Source: Halolamina litorea (GTDB taxonomy: Archaea > Halobacteriota > Halobacteria > Halobacteriales > Haloferacaceae). From it: a DNA stretch of 64,000 bases. The notes below the pieces were generated by a model. That model ran no database searches. It worked only from the letters and a program-made list of their open reading frames with translations, and was not told the origin of the DNA. The translations under genes and the position numbers were made by a program. The stretch's first letter is position 1; every line of letters begins with the position of its first letter. Shown here in pieces: positions 58,686-64,000 of the stretch. The stretch is taken from contig NZ_JANHGR010000002.1 of assembly GCF_026616205.1 (NCBI RefSeq), positions 248,001 to 312,000 on the forward strand. Direction: 5' to 3'.

Positions 58686-60854
58686 TCAGTCCCCGCGAGG
58701 GAGTTCGACCGTGACCACCGTCCCCTCGGGTTCGCGCTCGGCGAAGTTGAGGCTCCCCCCCGAGTGGCTCACGACCAGGTAGACCAACCAGAGCCCCAGC
58801 CCCTGACCGTGGTTGACGACGGTCTCTGCGTCCGCGTCCGCGAGCACCTCGCTCTCCATCTCCGGGATGCCGGGGCCGTCGTCCGCGACGTGCACGCGGA
58901 CGGCCTCCTCCCCGGCCTCGACGGTGACCTCGACGGTCGGCGACGCGCTGTCGTTGTGGATGATGGCGTTCCGGACCAGTTCCGCCAGCGCCGTCGACAG
59001 TTGGGGCACCGCCTCGACGGATACGGAACCGGGCCCCGACAGCGTCACGCTCGCGGCGGGGTACTGCTCGCGGACGTCGGCGACGGTCGACCCGAGCAGC
59101 CCCATCAGGTCCGTCGTCGTCGGCTCGGGGTCCTGCCTGAGGAAGTTCGTGATCACGTGTTCCTTCTCCATGTTCCGCAGGAGCGTCAGGCCCGTCCGTT
59201 CGATGGTGTCGGCGTAGGCGGCCACCGACGGATCTCCCTCCTCCCGGACCGAGTCAGCGAGGCCGTTCACGACGTTCATCTTGTTCCGGACGTTGTGTCT
59301 GAGGTACCGGTCCAGGATCTGGAGCTGCCGGTCCCGGACCTGCGCGTCGGTCACGTCCTGCTGGAACCCGATGTAGTTGACCACGGTTCCGTCCTCGTCG
59401 CGCACCGGGGCGACGTCGAGTCGGTTCCAGAACGCGGAGCCGTCGGCGCGGTAGTTCCGGATCGTCACCGAGACGGGCTCCTCGGCCTCGATCTTCCGGC
59501 GGAGCCTGGCGACTGTTTCCGGGTCCGTGTCCTCACCCTGTAGGAACCGACAGTTCCGGCCGATCGCTTCCTCCCGGCCGTACCCTGTCAGTTCGACGAA
59601 CTGGTCGTTGACGTAGATCAGGGGGTTGTCCTCCTGTGCCGGGTCGGTCAGCGCGATCCCGACCGGCGCCTCGTCGACGGCGTTTTTCATCCGGAGCAAC
59701 TGCCGTTCACGCTCCTTGCGGTCGGTGATCTCCTGGACCGTCCCCCGGATGCGAACCACCTCCCCGTCTTCACGCTGGGGCTCCCCGCGGGTGCGGATCC
59801 ATCGCTGCTCGCCGTCGTCGCCGACGAGTCGGAGTTCGAGGTCGTAGGGGACGCCCTCCTCGACCGCCCGCTCGAAGGCGGCCTCTATCACCGGCCGGTC
59901 CTCCGGGTGGTAGCACTCGATGCTCCGCTCGGGGGTGAGGTCCGCGTCATCGGGGAGGCCGTGGATCCGCTTGACCTCCCGTGTCCCCCAGTGTTCCTCG
60001 GCACGAAGGTCGTACTCCCACGCGCCGACGTTCGCGATGTCCCCCGCCTTCCGGAACAGGTCGATCTGCCGTTCGAGTTCCTGCGCTTGGGTGCGCCGTA
60101 CGGTGATGTCCTCGATCACGGCGACGACGTATGCGATCCCGTCGGACTCGTCCCGGATCGGCGCCATGTTCACCGACACCCACATGTCGTCGTGGTCCGG
60201 GCGCGAGACGACGTGCTCGAACCCGTAGACGGGGCTGTCGGTTTCGCGGACGCGCTTGAACGGGAGTTCCTCGGTCGGCACCGGGGTCCCGTCCGCCGAC
60301 AGGGCCGTCCAGCGGTCGTTGTCGTACTTCCGGCCGATGAGGTCCGTCGGATCGAGGCCGACCACCTCCCCGGCGCGCGTGTTCGCTCGGATCACCGTGC
60401 CGTCGGGTTCGAGCACCAGCTTCGCCAGCGGGCTCGACTCGAACACCAGTTCCGTCAGCTTCCGTTCGGCCTCCAGATCCCGTGAGAACTCCCGCATCCG
60501 GAGGAGGTTCTCGATGCGGGCGGCGAGTTCGGCCTTCTGCATCGGGACGCGGAACAGGGAGTCGACGTGCTCTCGGAGCCCCGACTCGCTCGGCGCCGTC
60601 GAGGGGCCGCCCTCCAACAGCAGCGCCACCGGGGCGAACACCGGCGACTGTTCCGTGCGCCACTCCTCGAAGCGCTCGCCGGACCGTTCCACGGCGGCGG
60701 CGTCGATGATGCAGAGGTCCGTTCCGTCTGGAACGGGCCCCGAGAACTCGACGACCTCACAGTCGGTCAGGAGCTTCGTCAGCAGCTCCCGGTTCCGGTC
60801 GCGCGCGATGTCGAGGGCGATCCTCGGAGGCGACGACGTACGGCTCGGATCCAT
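58686..60854 (-). CDS. PAS-PAS-LOV sensor histidine kinase with receiver-like N-terminus
   Basis: 722 residues. Residues 1-110 are a receiver-like fold (RIALDIARDRNRELLTKLL, DLCIIDAAAV). PAS1 is at about 130-255 and PAS2 (PAS_3 type: NVGAWEYDLRAEEHWGTREV, YHPEDRPVIEAAFERA) at 265-385. A LOV domain at 385-505 has the flavin Cys435 in GRNCRFLQG, NYRADGSAFWNRLDVAPV (Asn467, Asn477) and GFQQDVT. The kinase core follows: His520 in RYLRHNVRNKMNVV, ELVRNAIIHND, DDGPGIP, GQGLGLWLV. It lies 5 bp after the KaiC-like gene in the same operon. Blue-light sensing is inferred from the complete LOV motif. Confidence 0.88.
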   Translation of the reverse strand: MDPSRTSSPPRIALDIARDRNRELLTKLLTDCEVVEFSGPVPDGTDLCIIDAAAVERSGERFEEWRTEQSPVFAPVALLLEGGPSTAPSESGLREHVDSLFRVPMQKAELAARIENLLRMREFSRDLEAERKLTELVFESSPLAKLVLEPDGTVIRANTRAGEVVGLDPTDLIGRKYDNDRWTALSADGTPVPTEELPFKRVRETDSPVYGFEHVVSRPDHDDMWVSVNMAPIRDESDGIAYVVAVIEDITVRRTQAQELERQIDLFRKAGDIANVGAWEYDLRAEEHWGTREVKRIHGLPDDADLTPERSIECYHPEDRPVIEAAFERAVEEGVPYDLELRLVGDDGEQRWIRTRGEPQREDGEVVRIRGTVQEITDRKERERQLLRMKNAVDEAPVGIALTDPAQEDNPLIYVNDQFVELTGYGREEAIGRNCRFLQGEDTDPETVARLRRKIEAEEPVSVTIRNYRADGSAFWNRLDVAPVRDEDGTVVNYIGFQQDVTDAQVRDRQLQILDRYLRHNVRNKMNVVNGLADSVREEGDPSVAAYADTIERTGLTLLRNMEKEHVITNFLRQDPEPTTTDLMGLLGSTVADVREQYPAASVTLSGPGSVSVEAVPQLSTALAELVRNAIIHNDSASPTVEVTVEAGEEAVRVHVADDGPGIPEMESEVLADADAETVVNHGQGLGLWLVYLVVSHSGGSLNFAEREPEGTVVTVELPRGD

Positions 60855-60859
60855 CGGTG

Positions 60860-62335
60860 CTACTCGCTCGGCGGGTCGTCGGCACCGGCGCCGACGGGTT
60901 CGGCGATCCCGGTCAGGATCCCGTGATAGCCGGCGAGTGGCTCACCCACCGATAGCCCGGTCCCGGACCTGATCTCGAGGCCCCGCATCGAGTTCTCGAA
61001 GTCGCTGTAGCGCTTCTTCAGGACGCCGATGGCCTTCTCGAGGCGCCCGTCGGTTTCGAGGTAGCGCAGGAAGACGATGTTGTCCGCCAGGTAGCTGATC
61101 TGGTGAGCCGTCGGCGAGAACTCGCCCGTCACGTACTGCACCTCCTCGATGAGTACGACGGTCACGCCCATCCGCTTGAGGTAGCGACAGAGCGCGTGCA
61201 GCTCCCGGGTGAGCGCCGCCGCCGAGTCGTCGCCCCGCAGTCCCTGTCGGTAGCCCACGATGCCGTCGAGCATGACGAACTCGACGCCGCGGTCCTCGAC
61301 TGCCTCCCTGACGTCGGCGGCGAACTCGTCGGGGCTCCGGGTGAGCGCCTCGACTTCCTCGACCTCGAGGCCGCCGTCGGCGACGTAGCCCTCGACGTCC
61401 ATGCCCAGGTTCGCCGCGCGGTAGAGGTAGTCGGGGCGGAGTTCCTCGAAGAGGTAGACGATCCCCCGCTGTCCACGCTCGGCGGCCGCCCGGACGAACT
61501 GTGTGCCCGTCGTCGTCTTCCCGACGCCGGAGGGCCCCGAGACGACCGTCACGGAGCCGCGCTCGATCCCCCCGCCGAGCAGTTCGTCGAGTTCGGGGAT
61601 GTCTGACGGGAGCTGTGTCCGCTCGTAGTCCCGGTAGTGGTCGCCCGGCACGAGCTTGGGATACACCCGTCCGCCGGTACCGGGGTGGATGCGGAAGGTG
61701 TGTCTCCCGGCGGCGAACTCGGACCCTCGGTACTTCGTCACCTCGAGGGTCCGTTGGTTGGTCGTTCGCTCCACGTCGATGACGCTGTTCCCGAGGAACT
61801 GGAGGTCGTCCTCCTCGTCGGTGCCGGGCGATTGGGCGGTACAGACCGTCGTGACGCCGCGGTCGGTGAGGGCGTTGAACAGCGCGGAGATCTTCCGACG
61901 GAACTGGAAGCCGTCGGGGAGCAGCGACCGGAGCTCCGACAGCGGGTCGATGACGAGCCGGTCGACGTCGCTCGTCTCGAGTTCCCCCGCGACCCGGTCC
62001 AGCAAGTCCTCCCCGTCGACCTGTTCGGTGGGGAAGACGGTGTAGGACTCGTCGGCGAAGAACTGCTCGCCGCTCGGGCTGAGGTCGAGCACGCGGACGT
62101 CCGAGAGGTCGATGCCGAGCGCGGCCGCGTTGCGTCGGAGCTCGTGCTCCCGCTCCTCGAAGCCAACGTAGAGGCCGTCCCCGCCCGCGGCGAGGAACTG
62201 CAGGGCGAGGATCGTCTTCCCGGTTCCGTGTCCCCCGTAGACGATGGTGGTCTGTCCTTCCGGAACCCCCCCGTACAACACGTCGTCGAGCCCCGGCGTG
62301 CCGGACGGGATCTTCGAAAGATCCTCCGCGTTCAT
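60860..62335 (-). CDS. KaiC-like double RecA-fold ATPase
   Basis: 491 residues in two KaiC domains. Domain 1: IPSGTPGLDDVLYGGVPEGQTTIVYGGHGTGKTILALQF (Walker A GGHGTGKT at 34-41) then VGFEEREHEL (paired catalytic Glu) and RLVIDPLSELRSL. Domain 2: [36 protein letters not shown] (Walker [10 protein letters not shown]) then YLFEELRPDYL and VEFVMLDGIVGYRQGL. The final 60 residues (AIGVLKKRYSDFENSMRGLEI) are the KaiC-type closing strands. Haloarchaeal KaiC-like proteins pair with sensor kinases; here the kinase is the next gene, 5 bp away. No KaiA or KaiB is near, so it is not a full clock. GCATAAATT (62358-62366) gives a leaderless promoter. Confidence 0.92.
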   Translation of the reverse strand: MNAEDLSKIPSGTPGLDDVLYGGVPEGQTTIVYGGHGTGKTILALQFLAAGGDGLYVGFEEREHELRRNAAALGIDLSDVRVLDLSPSGEQFFADESYTVFPTEQVDGEDLLDRVAGELETSDVDRLVIDPLSELRSLLPDGFQFRRKISALFNALTDRGVTTVCTAQSPGTDEEDDLQFLGNSVIDVERTTNQRTLEVTKYRGSEFAAGRHTFRIHPGTGGRVYPKLVPGDHYRDYERTQLPSDIPELDELLGGGIERGSVTVVSGPSGVGKTTTGTQFVRAAAERGQRGIVYLFEELRPDYLYRAANLGMDVEGYVADGGLEVEEVEALTRSPDEFAADVREAVEDRGVEFVMLDGIVGYRQGLRGDDSAAALTRELHALCRYLKRMGVTVVLIEEVQYVTGEFSPTAHQISYLADNIVFLRYLETDGRLEKAIGVLKKRYSDFENSMRGLEIRSGTGLSVGEPLAGYHGILTGIAEPVGAGADDPPSE

Positions 62336-62357
62336 GGGGTGTCTCTCTACCGGATTA

Positions 62358-62366
62358 GCATAAATT
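62358..62366 (-). promoter_or_regulatory. TATA-like box of the KaiC-like/LOV kinase operon
   Basis: AATTTATGC on the minus strand, 23-31 bp upstream of the ATG at 62335, consistent with a leaderless operon start. Confidence 0.6.
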
Positions 62367-62453
62367 GCCGGGCCATTCGGACCCGACCCCCCGGACCGGG
62401 GTAGTTCGCTATCCTCGCATGCGGTTTATCGATCGCCCCGTCCCCGTCCGTGG

Positions 62454-62460
62454 CTTTATA
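62454..62460 (+). promoter_or_regulatory. TATA-like box of the coiled-coil/smc operon
   Basis: CTTTATA centred about 26-27 bp upstream of ATG 62484; a clear haloarchaeal leaderless-type promoter, and no Shine-Dalgarno sequence follows. The KaiC promoter points the other way within the same 148-bp gap. Confidence 0.7.
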
Positions 62461-62483
62461 CAGGTGGCCTCGGTAATCCGCCC

Positions 62484-62858
62484 ATGAGCAACCGAGCCGA
62501 CGACCTCGAGTCGCAAGTCGCGGACCTCCAAGCAACCGTCGACGGGCTGACCGAGGAACTCGTCGAGACCAAAGAGCGGGTCCGCCAACTCGAGCAGACG
62601 ACCAAGGAACTCGAGGCGGAGGCCGAGGCGGCGAAGAACCAGTCCCAGCAGCGCGTGACGGCGACCCAGAGCCAAGGCGAGAGTCGGAGTACGGCACAGG
62701 AGCAGGCCGACGCCCGCGGCACCGACGAGCGACGTGACGCCGAGTTCGTCGCCAACCGCGACACCACCGAGGAGGCCGCTCAGGAGGCAGAGCCGGCCGC
62801 CACCGAGACCGAGGAGGACTCCGACGACGACGACGGCGACGACATCATCGTCGCGTAA
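62484..62858 (+). CDS. Coiled-coil protein upstream of smc
   Basis: 124 residues. Residues 4-55 are a canonical coiled coil with heptad leucines (DDLESQVADLQATVDGLTEELVETKERVRQLEQTTKELEAEAEAAKNQ). The rest is low-complexity: Gln/Thr/Ser/Ala then a very acidic end (EEDSDDDDGDDIIVA). It ends 6 bp before the smc ATG, so the two are co-transcribed, a conserved haloarchaeal arrangement as far as I recall. A role as an SMC partner is inferred only from position; it is not a ScpA/ScpB homologue by sequence. Confidence 0.75.
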   Translation: MSNRADDLESQVADLQATVDGLTEELVETKERVRQLEQTTKELEAEAEAAKNQSQQRVTATQSQGESRSTAQEQADARGTDERRDAEFVANRDTTEEAAQEAEPAATETEEDSDDDDGDDIIVA

Positions 62859-62864
62859 GGTCGC

Positions 62865-64000
62865 ATGCACATTCAGGAACTCGTTCTGGACGATTTCAAG
62901 AGCTTCGGGCGTGAGACCCACATCCCGTTCTACGAGGACTTCACCGTCATCACCGGGCCCAACGGCTCGGGGAAGTCGAACATCATCGACGGGGTGCTGT
63001 TCGCGCTGGGGCTCGCCCGTACGCGTGGCATCCGCGCGGAGAAGCTCACGGACCTGATCTACAACCCCGGCGGCGAGGGAACGACGACCGGCGGCCCCCG
63101 AGAGGCGTCGGTGACGGTCGTGCTGGACAACTCCGACGGCACCCTCACCCGCTCGCAGGTCACCACCGCCGCCGGCAGCGACAACGTCGGCGACGTGGAG
63201 GAGATCACGGTCAAACGCCGCGTGAAAGAGACCGACGACAACTACTACTCCTACTACTACCTCAACGGCCGCTCCACGAACCTCTCGGACATTCAGGACC
63301 TGCTGGCGCAGGCCGGCATCACCCCCGAGGGCTACAACGTCGTCATGCAGGGCGACGTGACCGAGATCATCAACATGACTCCCTACCAGCGGCGGGGGAT
63401 CATCGACGAGATCGCCGGCGTCGCCGAGTTCGACGCGAAGAAGGAGTCGGCCCGCGAGGAACTCGAAGTCGTCGAGGAGCGCGTCGACGAGGCAGACCTC
63501 CGGATCGAGGAGAAGGAGGACCGACTCGACCAGTTGGCCGACGAGCGCGAGACAGCCCTCGAGTACCAGGAGCTCCGCGACGAGCGCGAGGAGTACGAGG
63601 GCTACCTCAGAGCCGCCGAACTGGAGGAGAAGCGCGCGGACCTCGAACGGACCGAGTCGAAGATCGACGACGCCGAGGCCGACCTCGAAGGGAAGCGGGC
63701 CGCCCTCGACGAGGCCGAGGGGAAACTCACCCGGCTCGAGGACGACCTCGACGAACTCGACTCGGAGATCGAGCGGACCGGCGAGGACGAACAGCTCCGG
63801 GTCAAAAGCGAGATCGAGGAGGTCAAAGGCGAGATCGCCCGGCTGGAGGACCGCATCGAGGCCAGCCAGGAGCGCATCGACGAGGCCGACGCCGAGCGCC
63901 GCAGCGCGTTCGTCGACATCGACCGCAAGGAAGAGGAGATCGAGGAACTGGACGACGAGATCCGGAGCCTGAAAGTCGAGAAAGCCAACGTCAAAAGCGA
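62865..64000 (+). CDS. smc: Chromosome segregation protein SMC (5' part, runs off the window)
   Basis: 378 residues are visible and the frame is open at the right edge. The head starts MHIQELVLDDFKSFGRETHIPFYEDFTVITGPNGSGKSNIIDGVLFALGL, with Walker A GPNGSGKSN at about residue 32. It continues through YNPGGEGTTTGG and VVMQGDVTEIINMTPYQRRGIIDEIAGVAEFDAKKESA (residues about 160-200), the conserved start of the coiled coil. From about 200 a long acidic coiled coil begins (DEADLRIEEKEDRLDQLADERETALEYQELRDEREEYE). It is the loop-extruding/condensing ATPase of the chromosome. The ATG at 62865 is just downstream of the small coiled-coil gene. Confidence 0.96.
   Translation, partial: MHIQELVLDDFKSFGRETHIPFYEDFTVITGPNGSGKSNIIDGVLFALGLARTRGIRAEKLTDLIYNPGGEGTTTGGPREASVTVVLDNSDGTLTRSQVTTAAGSDNVGDVEEITVKRRVKETDDNYYSYYYLNGRSTNLSDIQDLLAQAGITPEGYNVVMQGDVTEIINMTPYQRRGIIDEIAGVAEFDAKKESAREELEVVEERVDEADLRIEEKEDRLDQLADERETALEYQELRDEREEYEGYLRAAELEEKRADLERTESKIDDAEADLEGKRAALDEAEGKLTRLEDDLDELDSEIERTGEDEQLRVKSEIEEVKGEIARLEDRIEASQERIDEADAERRSAFVDIDRKEEEIEELDDEIRSLKVEKANVKS

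Overview
The window comes from the chromosome of an extremely halophilic archaeon (class Halobacteria). The evidence is GC-rich DNA with GC-biased third codon positions and very acidic proteins. Many starts look leaderless, with a TATA-like box about 26-28 nt upstream of the start codon. Archaeal marker genes are present: an RPA-associated protein, geranylgeranylglyceryl phosphate synthase, an archaeal-type AspRS with GatB, SMC, and Tat/lipobox secreted proteins including a halocyanin-like protein. I see no rRNA or tRNA gene, no insertion sequence and no CRISPR array. Genes are tightly packed and no gene-free stretch exceeds 300 bp.

Layout. 1-11.9 kb: RPA/RPA-associated protein, a FAD amino-acid oxidase-like protein, Hsp20 plus a tiny zinc finger, a DCC-family protein, a degenerate phosphotransferase, glutaryl-CoA dehydrogenase, a GATase, a phosphoribosyltransferase, an amidohydrolase-like protein and a glycosyltransferase separated by a 36-bp minisatellite, then a PPOX/F420-type protein, a methyltransferase, a TRAM protein and a cysteine-cluster protein. 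12-17.7 kb: an MBL hydrolase/radical SAM operon, a DUF429 protein and a large membrane Fe-S oxidoreductase that could move electrons from acyl-CoA dehydrogenases such as the GcdH at 4.7 kb to quinone. 17.8-20.4 kb: biotin ECF transporter (bioY, ATPase, T component) behind a BirA-like operator. 20.5-29.5 kb: a Cmi4-like protein, a solitary Cas4-like protein, Sua5/YrdC, a redoxin/glutaredoxin pair, a CNNM/CBS transporter, a histidine kinase, aspS, GGGP synthase and a Tat-targeted beta-propeller-like protein.

30.0-33.2 kb holds a compact two-gene restriction-like module: an EVE-like/McrB AAA+ protein with an overlapping McrC-type PD-(D/E)XK nuclease, and a divergent zinc-ribbon gene beside it. 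It sits between a DUF5518 gene and topA and is the best candidate for a defence system in the window. 33.2-49.5 kb: topA, halocyanin, a beta-lactamase-fold hydrolase, a creatininase-family amidohydrolase, an S9 peptidase, an alpha/beta hydrolase, a MATE exporter, a trans-sulfuration enzyme, gatB and a tungstate-type ABC transporter (tupABC).

49.7-57.7 kb: a complete Mrp-type cation/proton antiporter operon (E-F-G-DUF4040-B-C-D-D-D) with nearly every gene overlapping the next. 57.8-64 kb: an SDR, then a KaiC-like double ATPase followed in the same operon by a PAS/LOV histidine kinase (a possible light-responsive circuit), then a coiled-coil protein leading into smc, which runs off the window. 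The most notable non-coding observations are the BirA-like operator at bioY, the minisatellite grown from a gene 3' end, a 31-bp duplication of the gcdH 3' end, and paired perfect palindromes inside the cmi4-like gene.
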